A stretch of DNA of 64,000 nucleotides from Kitasatospora acidiphila (lineage in GTDB: Bacteria > Actinomycetota > Actinomycetes > Streptomycetales > Streptomycetaceae), in contig NZ_VIGB01000003.1 in NCBI RefSeq assembly GCF_006636205.1, forward strand, positions 7,194,501-7,258,500. Reading direction: 5' to 3'. Below, piece by piece: positions 56,558 to 64,000 of the stretch. How positions within the stretch are numbered: position 1 is the first letter of the stretch; every line of letters starts with the position of its first letter. A model generated the notes under the pieces. It did not search any database. It was given only the letters and a program-made list of their open reading frames with translations, and was not told the DNA's origin. Both the position numbers and the translations under genes were made by a program.

Positions 56558-57025
56558 TTGCCCGCCACCCATACCGTCTTCGACGTCGCCCGCACCGTCA
56601 CGCATCTCATCTACACCGGCGCGCTGACCCGCCATCCGAACCTGCGCATCATCCTCCCGCACGCGGGGGGAGCCGTGCCCGCGCTCGCCTGGCGGATCTC
56701 CGCCTTCGCCGCGCAGCCCGCGCTCACCCCCGGAGCGCACCTCAGCCCCGAGAGCGTCATGGCCCAACTGCGCGGCCTCTACTACGACGTGGCCCTCGGT
56801 GCGAACCCCCACTCGCTGTCCGCCCTGCTGGAGCTGGCCGACCCCGGGCACCTGCTGTTCGGCACGGACCACCCCTTCAGCCCCGAGCCCCTGATCACCG
56901 CCAACAGCCGTGGCCTGGCCGACTATCCGGGTTTCAGCGACCACACCCCGCGTGCCATCGCCGCCGACAACGCACTGCCGCTCTTCCCGCAGCTCGCCGC
57001 CCGCCTGGCACCGCTGACCGGGTGA
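56558..57025 (+). pseudogene. Amidohydrolase, C-terminal remnant
   Basis: About 155 codons with clear similarity to the C-terminal half of amidohydrolase-2 (ACMSD-like) enzymes: FDVARTVTHLIYTGALTRHP, LRIILPHAGGAVPALAWRI, then YYDVALGANPH and LLFGTDHPFS with the metal/active-site Asp. The N-terminal half, including the HxH metal site, is absent; the homologous frame begins abruptly next to the palindrome. No start codon or RBS suits it. It is a deletion remnant. Confidence 0.75.
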
Positions 57026-57027
57026 GG

Positions 57028-57648
57028 TCAGCCGATGAGCCGACGGCCCCGCTCGAAGAAGGCCAGCAGGCCGTCCACACCGCCGAGTTCACCGACCGCG
57101 GCCGCCGCCCCGAACGGCGCGTTCCAGTACTTCCCCTGCTGCGGGACGGGCGGGCCGACGTAGGCGTACGGCTCCGCCTGGAACTCGTCGCCCGGGGAGA
57201 CCCCGTAGTCGACCCCGGCCACGGTCACGGCGATGTCGAAGTGCTCTGGCCAGATGACCGGTTCCGTCCCGGGGAAGCCCAGGCGCAGCGCCGCATCGCC
57301 GACTGCGAAGGCATGCGCGAGCAGATGCGCCGACTGCGGCTCGGCCTCGATCACGTCGTCGGGGCCGACACCGGAGCCGCCCTGGTAGAGCCCTTCGGGC
57401 GCACCGGGCACCACCCCGATCGCGGCCCCCAGCGCGGCACAGCTGGTCCGCTCCAGGAAGAGGCGCTGCCCGGGCACCACCAGGTCCGCGCCGACGACCT
57501 GCACGTTCGGCTCGGTCACGGTGGCGAAGCCGCCGAGGGCGCAGCGCAGCCTGATCGTGCCGCTGCTGCGGAACTGCGGGCCCGCCATCACCAGCTCCGC
57601 GACGGCGTGCAGTGCGCGGCGGGTGCGAGCGAGCGATTCGATGTCCAT
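57028..57648 (-). CDS. Conserved hypothetical protein
   Basis: A 206-aa protein without motifs I recognise. It begins MDIESLARTRRALHAVAELV, has a beta-rich centre with PGQRLFLERTSCAALGAAIG and ends with WNAPFGAAAAVGELGGVDGL. No signal peptide or membrane segment is seen. It is convergent with the amidohydrolase remnant (2-base gap) and divergent from the LapA-like gene. ATG 57648 is chosen; an earlier start would add 11 residues. Confidence 0.65.
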   Translation of the reverse strand: MDIESLARTRRALHAVAELVMAGPQFRSSGTIRLRCALGGFATVTEPNVQVVGADLVVPGQRLFLERTSCAALGAAIGVVPGAPEGLYQGGSGVGPDDVIEAEPQSAHLLAHAFAVGDAALRLGFPGTEPVIWPEHFDIAVTVAGVDYGVSPGDEFQAEPYAYVGPPVPQQGKYWNAPFGAAAAVGELGGVDGLLAFFERGRRLIG

Positions 57649-57690
57649 GGCGACATGGTCGGACCCCGGACCCGGACACATACTGGAACC

Positions 57691-57960
57691 ATGGCGAAGA
57701 ACACCCGTCCGCCGCAGAGCCGCTCCTCCATCACGGTGAAGGGTCGAACCGTACGGTTGCGCACGATCGGAATGGCCGTCCTGGCGGTACTCGCCGTCTG
57801 GTTCATCGCGGCCAACACCGGCTCGGTCTCCGTCCGGCTCTGGGTCGCCACCGTGACGCTCCCGCTCTGGGCGGTCCTGACCGTGACACTGGCTACCGGG
57901 CTCGTGATCGGCTGGTTCCTGGCCCGCCGCGGGCCGAAGGGCGACCGGCCCCAGCGCTGA
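57691..57960 (+). CDS. LapA-domain (DUF1049) small membrane protein
   Basis: An 89-aa protein with two transmembrane helices: TIGMAVLAVLAVWFIAANTG and LWAVLTVTLATGLVIGWFLA, with a basic C-tail (RRGPKGDRPQR). The FIAANTGSVSVRLW turn is characteristic of LapA domains, involved in envelope assembly in Gram-negatives and of unknown role in actinomycetes. ATG 57691 has GGAA-type RBS only. Confidence 0.85.
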   Translation: MAKNTRPPQSRSSITVKGRTVRLRTIGMAVLAVLAVWFIAANTGSVSVRLWVATVTLPLWAVLTVTLATGLVIGWFLARRGPKGDRPQR

Positions 57961-58042
57961 AACGGAGCCTCCTGCGGATTGCGCGTCCGCGCATCCGCAA
58001 ACGGCTTCGTAGTTGCCCGTAGTGCGGTGTTAGAAATGACGC

Positions 58043-60763
58043 ATGGTCGAATACGCCGACCGAATCCGGACCGTATCGAAGCAGTCGCCGAATGCGAAGA
58101 GGGGCCTTCGGAAGAAGTCCCGCAGCGTTGCCGGACAGGTATTCATGCTGCAGGTCGCGGTCGTGCTGCTGCTCGTCCTCGGGGCGATCCTGGCGCTGGT
58201 CCTCCAGGAGCGGAACTACAGCGACACGGAGGCCCGCAACCGGTCGGTGGCCGTCGCGGAGTCGTTCGCGCATGCGCCCGGGATCATTCCGGCGCTCGAG
58301 TCGCCCGACCCGTCGGCGATCCTGCAGCCGCTGACGGAGGCGGCGCGCGGACCGGCCGGCGTCGACTTCATCGTGATCATGAACACCCAGGGGATCCGCT
58401 ACACGCACCCCATCCCGAGTGAGATCGGCAAGCACTTCGTCGGCACGATCGGTCCCTCCCTGGACGGCCATGTCTACACGGAGAGCGTGTACGGACCGCT
58501 CGGGCACGAGGTCCAGGCCATCGTTCCCGTCACCGCACCCGACGGGAAGGTCGTGGGCCTGGTGTCGGCCGGGCTCAAGGTCAACCACGTCACCACCGCC
58601 GGGAACCGGCAGCTGCCCGTCATCCTCGGGGCCGGCGCCGCCGCACTCGCGGTGGCCACGACCGGGACCGCCCTGGTGGCCAGGCGGCTGAAGCGGCAGA
58701 CGCTCGGCTTGGGGCCGGAAGAGATGACCCGGATGTACGAGCACCACGACGCCGTGCTGCACGCGGTCCGGGAGGGCGTGGTCATCGTCGGGCAGGACGG
58801 GCGGCTGCTCCTGGCCAACGACGAGGCGAGGGAGCTGCTGGGACTGCCGGCCGATGCGGAGGGCCGGCACCTGGGCGAACTGCGGGACCTCGACCCGGAC
58901 GCCGCGGAACTGCTGCTGTCCGGCAGGGTGGCCACGGACGAGGTGCTTCCGGCGGGCGGCCGGCTGCTCGTGGTGAACCAGCGGCCGACCGACCGCCACG
59001 GCGGCGGGATGGGAACGGTCGCGACGATCCGCGACTCCACCGAGCTCCTGGCGCTGTCCGGCAAGGCCGAGGTGGCGGGCAACCGCCTCGCGCTGCTCTA
59101 CGAGGCAGGCGTCGGCATCGGCACGACCCTCGATGTGGTGCGCACGGCCGAGGAGCTGGCACGGGTCGCCGTTCCCGGCCTCGCGGACTTCGTCACCGTC
59201 GACCTCGCCGACCCCGTGCTGCAGGGCGACGAGCCCACCGGCACCGGGAAGGACCTGCGGCGCGTCACGGTCCACGGGATCCGCGAGGACGATCCCTTCT
59301 ACCCGCGCGGCAGGCTGATCGCCTTCATCCCGTCCAGCCCCCAGGCCCGGGGCTTCGGCAGCGGGCGTTCGCAGGTGGTTCCCGACCTCTCGGCCGCTCC
59401 CGGTTGGCAGGCCCAGGACCCGGACTGGACCAGGCAGATCGTCGACTACGGGGTCCACTCACTCATCACCACTCCGCTGACGGCGCGCGGCATCATCCTG
59501 GGCGTCGCCAACTTCTGGCGGGCGCAGAAGCCCGAGCCGTTCGACGACGAGGACCTGGCGCTGGCCGAGGAACTGGCCGCACGGGCCGCCGTCAGCATCG
59601 ACAACGCCCGCCGCTACACCCGTGAGCACGCCATGGCGGTCACGTTGCAGCGCAGCCTGCTGCCGCGCGCCCTCCCGGAGCAGAGTGCCCTCGGCGTCGC
59701 GCACCGCTACCTGCCCGCACAGTCGGGAGTCAGCGGCGACTGGTTCGACGTGATCCCCCTGCCCGGCAGCCGGGTCGCCCTCGTCGTGGGCGACGTCGTC
59801 GGCCACGGGCTGCACGCCGCGGCCACCATGGGCCGGCTGCGCACCGCCGTGCACAACTTCTCCACCCTCGACCTCCCGCCGGACGAGTTGCTCGGCTACC
59901 TCGACGAGCTGGTGGACCGCATCGACCAGGAGGAGACCGACAGCGGTACCGGCACCGGCGTCACCGGAGCCACCTGCCTGTACGCGATCTACGACCCGGT
60001 CTCCCGGCTCTGCAGCATCGCCCGGGCCGGACACCCCGCACCCGCGCTGCTCGGGCCGGACGGCAGCGTCGTCTTCCCGGAGCTCCCGATCGGCCCGCCG
60101 CTGGGTGCGGGCGGCGGGATGCCGTTCGAGACGGCGCAGGTCCACCTGGACGAAGGCACCCAGATCGTCCTGTACACCGACGGGCTGATCGAGGACCGCA
60201 CCCGGGACTTCGACATCGGCATGGAGCTCATGCGCCAGGCGCTCTCCGGCCGCCAGGACCGGTCGCCCGAGGAGAACTGCCAGGCCCTGCTCGATGACCT
60301 GCTGCCGGCCCGCCAACAGGACGATGTGGCGCTGCTGATAGCGAAGACGCGGGTGCTCGGCGCGGAGCGGGTCGCCGATCGGGAGGTGCCGTTCGATCCG
60401 GCCGCCGTCGCCGACATCCGGGCGTGGACCGCCGCGAAGCTGGACGAATGGGGCCTGGCCGACCTGGAGTTCAGCACCGAGCTGATCCTCAGTGAACTGG
60501 TCACCAACGCCATCCGCTACGGCTCGCCGCCGGTGCGCCTGCGGCTGCTGCGTGATCGCGGCCTGACCTGCGAGGTGGCCGACGGCAGCAACACCTCTCC
60601 GCACCTGAGGTACGCGGCGACGATGGACGAGGGCGGCCGCGGGCTGTTCCTGGTGGCTCAGCTCACCAAGCGCTGGGGCACGAGGTACTCCCCGCAGGGC
60701 AAGATCATCTGGGCGGAGCAGTCGCTGCCCCCCTCGGCCACCGATTCGGACGAGAGCGGCTAG
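58043..60763 (+). CDS. SpoIIE-type PP2C phosphatase with sensor, PAS, GAF and anti-sigma ATPase domains
   Basis: A 906-aa membrane-bound signalling protein. TM1 at ~33-55 and TM2 at ~195-215 bracket an extracellular sCache-like sensor (GIRYTHPIPSEIGKHFVGT). PAS at ~235-330, GAF at ~345-510. The SpoIIE/RsbU phosphatase (~540-745) has GDWFDVIPL, VVGDVVGHG, YTDGLIEDR and QDDVALL, all metal-binding Asp present. A RsbW-like ATPase follows (~775-895: SELVTNAIRYG, DEGGRGLFLVAQLT). It can thus both dephosphorylate anti-anti-sigma factors and carry its own kinase-like domain. A typical Streptomyces stress regulator. The start has no good RBS. Confidence 0.92.
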   Translation: MVEYADRIRTVSKQSPNAKRGLRKKSRSVAGQVFMLQVAVVLLLVLGAILALVLQERNYSDTEARNRSVAVAESFAHAPGIIPALESPDPSAILQPLTEAARGPAGVDFIVIMNTQGIRYTHPIPSEIGKHFVGTIGPSLDGHVYTESVYGPLGHEVQAIVPVTAPDGKVVGLVSAGLKVNHVTTAGNRQLPVILGAGAAALAVATTGTALVARRLKRQTLGLGPEEMTRMYEHHDAVLHAVREGVVIVGQDGRLLLANDEARELLGLPADAEGRHLGELRDLDPDAAELLLSGRVATDEVLPAGGRLLVVNQRPTDRHGGGMGTVATIRDSTELLALSGKAEVAGNRLALLYEAGVGIGTTLDVVRTAEELARVAVPGLADFVTVDLADPVLQGDEPTGTGKDLRRVTVHGIREDDPFYPRGRLIAFIPSSPQARGFGSGRSQVVPDLSAAPGWQAQDPDWTRQIVDYGVHSLITTPLTARGIILGVANFWRAQKPEPFDDEDLALAEELAARAAVSIDNARRYTREHAMAVTLQRSLLPRALPEQSALGVAHRYLPAQSGVSGDWFDVIPLPGSRVALVVGDVVGHGLHAAATMGRLRTAVHNFSTLDLPPDELLGYLDELVDRIDQEETDSGTGTGVTGATCLYAIYDPVSRLCSIARAGHPAPALLGPDGSVVFPELPIGPPLGAGGGMPFETAQVHLDEGTQIVLYTDGLIEDRTRDFDIGMELMRQALSGRQDRSPEENCQALLDDLLPARQQDDVALLIAKTRVLGAERVADREVPFDPAAVADIRAWTAAKLDEWGLADLEFSTELILSELVTNAIRYGSPPVRLRLLRDRGLTCEVADGSNTSPHLRYAATMDEGGRGLFLVAQLTKRWGTRYSPQGKIIWAEQSLPPSATDSDESG

Positions 60764-60769
60764 GAACGC

Positions 60770-60809
60770 GGCTCGCGGGGCGGGAACGGCCGTTCCCGCC
60801 CCGCGAGCC
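60770..60809. terminator. Bidirectional 20-bp-arm hairpin
   Basis: A perfect 40-base palindrome (arms 60770-60789 and 60790-60809, beginning GGCTCGCGGGGCGG) lies between the convergent phosphatase gene and the extracellular-protein gene. No U-tract. Confidence 0.85.
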
Positions 60810-60825
60810 CGTCAGCGGTGCTGCC

Positions 60826-63800
60826 TCAGTACCCGATGCTCACCCCCCGCACCGTGTGCACGTCCGTGTAGCCGCCGGTGGCCCCGGAGAACCCGGTCAG
60901 CACATTGGCCGGCAGCGTGACGGGGGTGTCGATCACCTGCTTGCCGTCGATCGCCACCTGTAGGTGACCCGCCGGGGTGGTGGTCACGTCGACCGTGTGG
61001 GTGCCCTGGCGCAGCTGCGGCACGGTGGTCGAAGTCGCCGCGTACTGCAGGCGGTTGTTGACGGCGCCGGTGGCGACCGCGACGAAGTTGTTCGACGGGT
61101 CGCCGGTGTGCCTGATGGTGTCCAGCACCACGGCCACACCGGGCAGTCCGGCGTACCCCATGCCGCCGCCCGAGCCGCCGAGCGCGGTCGGGCCGGCCTT
61201 GGACGCGTCCAGCAGGACGAAGGCCAGGCCGTCGGCGCCGGTGCCGTTGCCGATCTGCGCGGTGAAGTGGGCGTGCAGGTTGGCGGAGGCGACCGGGGTG
61301 GCGGCGAACGCGCTGCCGGCCTGGTTGGCCACCGCCTGGGTGAGCACCAGGTCGGTGCCGGACATCGCGGCCGAGCCGTTGTAGGTCCAGCCGCCCAGGC
61401 CGGGCGGGGCCACCGCGTAGCCGTTGGCCTGGATGTTCACGTCGCGGACGGTGTGGATGTCGTCGAGCCCGCCGGTGCCGCCGGTGAAGGCGACCAGGGC
61501 GGCCGGCGGCAGCGTGGGCACGCTCGCGTTGAGCACCTGCACGCCGTCGACCGACGCCGTGAGGGTGGTGCCGCTGACCGAGACGGAGACCGCGTGCGGG
61601 CCGGAGCGCAGGTTCGGGACGTTGGTCGCGGTCTGCACGAAGCCGGTGCCGCCCTTGACCGTGATCGCCATGTAGTTGCCGGACGGTGCGCCGGTGGCCT
61701 TGAAGGTGTCCATGGTGACGGCCACGCCGGTCAGGCTCTGGTAGCCGAGCCCGCCGCCGGACCAGCCGAGCGACTTGGCCGTGTTGGCGGCCGGGTCCAG
61801 CAGCGCGAAGGTCTGGCCGTCGGCGCCGTTGCCGCCGCCGATCACCGAGGTGAAGCCGGCCGTCAGCCCGTCGGTCAGCACCGGTGTCGGGTAGACCGCG
61901 GAGCCGGCCTGGTGGGCCACGGCCTGGGTGAGCTGCAGGTCGGTGCCGGACAGCGCCGCCGAGCCGTTGAGCTGCCAGCCGCCCGCGCCCGGCGCCGGCA
62001 CGGTCACCCGGGTGGGCGTGGTCGGCGCGGTGGCGGTCGCGGTCAGCGTGACGGGCTGCGGGCCGCGGCCGTCGTCGGAGGTGATCTGGTAGGTGCCGGT
62101 GACGGCGCCGACCGCCGTGGGCGTGACGCTGACGGTCTGGTGGATCACCTGCCCGGGGCCGAGCTGCTGGCCCTCGGCCACCGGTTTGATCGCCGCGAAC
62201 GGGGCGGCCGGCGGGGCGGCTTTGGTGATGGTCAGCGGGATGTTGCCGGTGTTGCTGATGTCGAAGGACCGCAGGGCGGTCTGACCGACCAGCATCGAGC
62301 CGAAGTCGGTGCCGGACGGAGTGAGGGTGAGCACGGCCTGCCCGACCACCGCGCTGCCGGTCAGGTTCAGGGTGGCGGTGCCGCTCGTGCTGGTGACGGC
62401 GAGCGAACCGGTGTCGCTCCGGGCGGCGGTCGGGGCGTAGGACACCTGCACGATGAGCGACTGCTTGGGCTGCAGCACGGTCCCGGCCGGCGGCAGGTCA
62501 CCGGTCTGGAACGGCGAGTCGGGCGCCGTGGTGGCCAAGACCGTCTCCGCGGTGCTGCCGGTGTTGGTGAAGGTCGCGCCCAGCGTCTTGGTGAGGCTGG
62601 TGGGCAGCTCGCCGAAGTCCAGGGCGGCCGGTGTGACGGTCAGCCCGGGGTGCAGGCCGTAGCCGCTCAGGCCCACGCTGAGCGTGCCGGCGTCGGTGGT
62701 GAGGGCCAGTTGGCCGATCGCGCCGGCAGGGCTGGTCGGGCTGAACGATACCGGCACGCTGAGGGTCTGACCCGCCGTCAGGGTCGTGGGGAGGACCGGA
62801 TTCTGCGGCGCGGCGAAGGGCGCGCTGGCGGTCAGCGCCGAGACGGTGACGGTCCGGGTGGCGGTCACGGTCACCGTGCCGTTCGCGGTGCTGCCCACCG
62901 CCACGTCGCCGAAGTCCACGGCGGTGCCGCTCAGCGCGGCGCCGGACGGGCGGCCGAAGGCGAGCAGGTGGCCGTCCCGGGTGCCGACGAAGACCCGCCC
63001 GCTGTCGGTCGCGGGGACGGCGAACTTCGAGGCGGTGCCGATCGGCGCGGAGTAGCGCAGGTTCAGCACGCCGTTGACCGGCACCGCGTCGTAGGCGCGC
63101 AGCTGGCCGTTGGCGCCGTTGGCGCCGTCGCTGTACTCCACCCAGACCAGGGCGGTCGACGGGTCGGTCCCGCTGGAGGTGACGATCGGCGAGCCGGAGG
63201 AGTAGCCGAAGGTGCCGCTGCTGGTGCCGGTACTGGTCAGCGCGGGCTGGCCGGAGCCGGTGGTGCCGTAGGCCAGGGCCCGCAGCGGCGCGTTGCTGCC
63301 GACCGTGTAGATGAACGGGCTGGTGCCGCCGAAGGCCGCCGGGTGGCCCCAGACGCCCTCGAACGGCCCGCTGGTGCCGAGCACCGCGTCGGTGCCGTTC
63401 GGGCCCTGCGAGCGGCCGCCGAGGTTGTCGCGGTCGAGCAGGAAGATCCGGCCGTCCTTGCCGACCGTCACCATCAGGTGCGGATGGGCGGTGGTGCCGA
63501 AGGCCGGGCCGGGCAGGCCGATCGGGCCGCCGGAGCCGAAGTCGGTGTCGTTCTGGTCCAGCACGCTGGCGTTGGACGGGCTGAAGAAGTCCTGCGCGGA
63601 CATCGAGCCGTCGCCGTTGACGCCGACCCGCACCAGCGACTCGGCGAGCTGGCCCGGCGGGCTGGTGCCGGGGCCGGGCGCGGGGGAGACGCCGTTCCCG
63701 GTGGTGACGAAGATCCGTCCGGCGCCGTCCGAGACCGGGCCGCCGCCGCTCTGCCAGATGCCGGCCTTGGCGCTGGACGAGGCGTCCTCGGTGGCCCACA

Positions 63801-64000
63801 GGGTGAGCGCCCGGCTGGTGGTGTTGATGCCGGCCAGGTAGCCGACGTAGTTGCCCAGGTCGCAGTGCGAACCGAAGGCCGCGTAGACCGTGCCGCCCAT
63901 CAGCAGCAGGCCGGGGCGCTGCATCGCGTAGAGCGGGTCGAAGGTGCGGCCCGGGTTGTTGACCGGCGAGCCCTGCACGGTCACCGGCCAGCCGGGGCGC
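60826..64000 (-). CDS. Large extracellular PQQ-propeller / choice-of-anchor-D / L-type lectin protein (5' end missing)
   Basis: At least 1057 residues; the reading frame is open through the right edge, so the N-terminus, including any signal peptide, lies outside the window. The first ~350 residues resemble a PQQ-type beta-propeller (GRIFVTTGNGVSPAP, GKDGRIFLLDRDNLGG, RVFVGTRDGHLLAFG). Next come about three choice-of-anchor-D (Hydin-like) Ig domains (VDFGDVAVGSTANGTV, LDFGELPTSLTKTL, TDFGSMLVGQTALRSFDISN). Two legume-lectin-like domains follow (GADGQTFALLDPA and GADGLAFVLLDASK with GGLGYQSL / GGMGYAGL). It ends in DVHTVRGVSIGY. A secreted cell-surface or adhesion role is likely; ligands unknown. 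Confidence 0.8.
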   Translation of the reverse strand, partial: RPGWPVTVQGSPVNNPGRTFDPLYAMQRPGLLLMGGTVYAAFGSHCDLGNYVGYLAGINTTSRALTLWATEDASSSAKAGIWQSGGGPVSDGAGRIFVTTGNGVSPAPGPGTSPPGQLAESLVRVGVNGDGSMSAQDFFSPSNASVLDQNDTDFGSGGPIGLPGPAFGTTAHPHLMVTVGKDGRIFLLDRDNLGGRSQGPNGTDAVLGTSGPFEGVWGHPAAFGGTSPFIYTVGSNAPLRALAYGTTGSGQPALTSTGTSSGTFGYSSGSPIVTSSGTDPSTALVWVEYSDGANGANGQLRAYDAVPVNGVLNLRYSAPIGTASKFAVPATDSGRVFVGTRDGHLLAFGRPSGAALSGTAVDFGDVAVGSTANGTVTVTATRTVTVSALTASAPFAAPQNPVLPTTLTAGQTLSVPVSFSPTSPAGAIGQLALTTDAGTLSVGLSGYGLHPGLTVTPAALDFGELPTSLTKTLGATFTNTGSTAETVLATTAPDSPFQTGDLPPAGTVLQPKQSLIVQVSYAPTAARSDTGSLAVTSTSGTATLNLTGSAVVGQAVLTLTPSGTDFGSMLVGQTALRSFDISNTGNIPLTITKAAPPAAPFAAIKPVAEGQQLGPGQVIHQTVSVTPTAVGAVTGTYQITSDDGRGPQPVTLTATATAPTTPTRVTVPAPGAGGWQLNGSAALSGTDLQLTQAVAHQAGSAVYPTPVLTDGLTAGFTSVIGGGNGADGQTFALLDPAANTAKSLGWSGGGLGYQSLTGVAVTMDTFKATGAPSGNYMAITVKGGTGFVQTATNVPNLRSGPHAVSVSVSGTTLTASVDGVQVLNASVPTLPPAALVAFTGGTGGLDDIHTVRDVNIQANGYAVAPPGLGGWTYNGSAAMSGTDLVLTQAVANQAGSAFAATPVASANLHAHFTAQIGNGTGADGLAFVLLDASKAGPTALGGSGGGMGYAGLPGVAVVLDTIRHTGDPSNNFVAVATGAVNNRLQYAATSTTVPQLRQGTHTVDVTTTPAGHLQVAIDGKQVIDTPVTLPANVLTGFSGATGGYTDVHTVRGVSIGY

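Overview
The window comes from the chromosome of a high-GC Gram-positive actinomycete, most likely a Streptomycetaceae member (Streptomyces or Kitasatospora). Supporting signs are third positions that are nearly all G or C, many GTG and TTG starts, a DUF5753-type XRE regulator paired with a DUF397 protein, several RsbW-like ATP-binding proteins, a class I lysyl-tRNA synthetase, CYP genes and a SpoIIE-type phosphatase. The only RNA gene seen is one tRNA-Ile(GAT). There are no rRNA genes, CRISPR arrays, transposases or prophage genes.

Layout. 0-6.1 kb: a GT2 glycosyltransferase and the start of an FAD oxidoreductase, a 14-TM drug exporter, a DinB-like protein, and an SDR coupled to an HTH/TPR-like regulator. 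6.5-15.7 kb: a tightly overlapped plus-strand operon with an ATP-binding regulator, P450, two dCTP-deaminase-like proteins, a YqcI/YcgG-like protein, a class II LysRS-like enzyme with an extra N-terminal domain, two methyltransferases and a TmrB-like P-loop protein. It faces a class I LysRS across a hairpin and looks like an undescribed small biosynthetic locus with built-in self-protection. 16.1-31.1 kb: a defence island. Most genes overlap by 4-11 bases in one minus-strand operon: Trypco1-like protein, trypsin-STAND-WD40 effector, Z1 helicase, PD-(D/E)XK protein, paraMORC-type GHKL ATPase, an unknown protein, a C5-methyltransferase homologue lacking its catalytic Cys, and an apparently active C5-methyltransferase. 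A Vsr-type nuclease is divergent. 31.1-33.3 kb: ATP-binding protein, XRE/DUF397 pair and a small acidic protein. 33.4-46.3 kb: a molybdo-enzyme region (two FdhF/YdeP-type oxidoreductases, FdhD, MobA) with a FUSC transporter, LysR regulator, secreted B-lectin, GreA-like factor, HTH-flavin protein and universal stress protein. Short tandem repeats sit at almost every gene boundary here. 46.3-64 kb: GH65 enzyme, SUKH immunity protein, tRNA-Ile, SDR/TetR/deaminase, PAS-LuxR regulator beside a CYP102-like fusion, DUF1707-FHA protein, a truncated amidohydrolase behind a perfect palindrome, a LapA-like protein, a SpoIIE phosphatase with its own anti-sigma domain, and part of a large extracellular protein.

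Five genes (TmrB-like, Dcm, an ATP-binding protein, MobA, P450-reductase) each lack one base in a G/C run. This repeated pattern looks more like residual sequencing indels than five separate gene losses, so these genes are annotated across the break with a warning. All domain calls come from motif reading by eye; no database search was possible.
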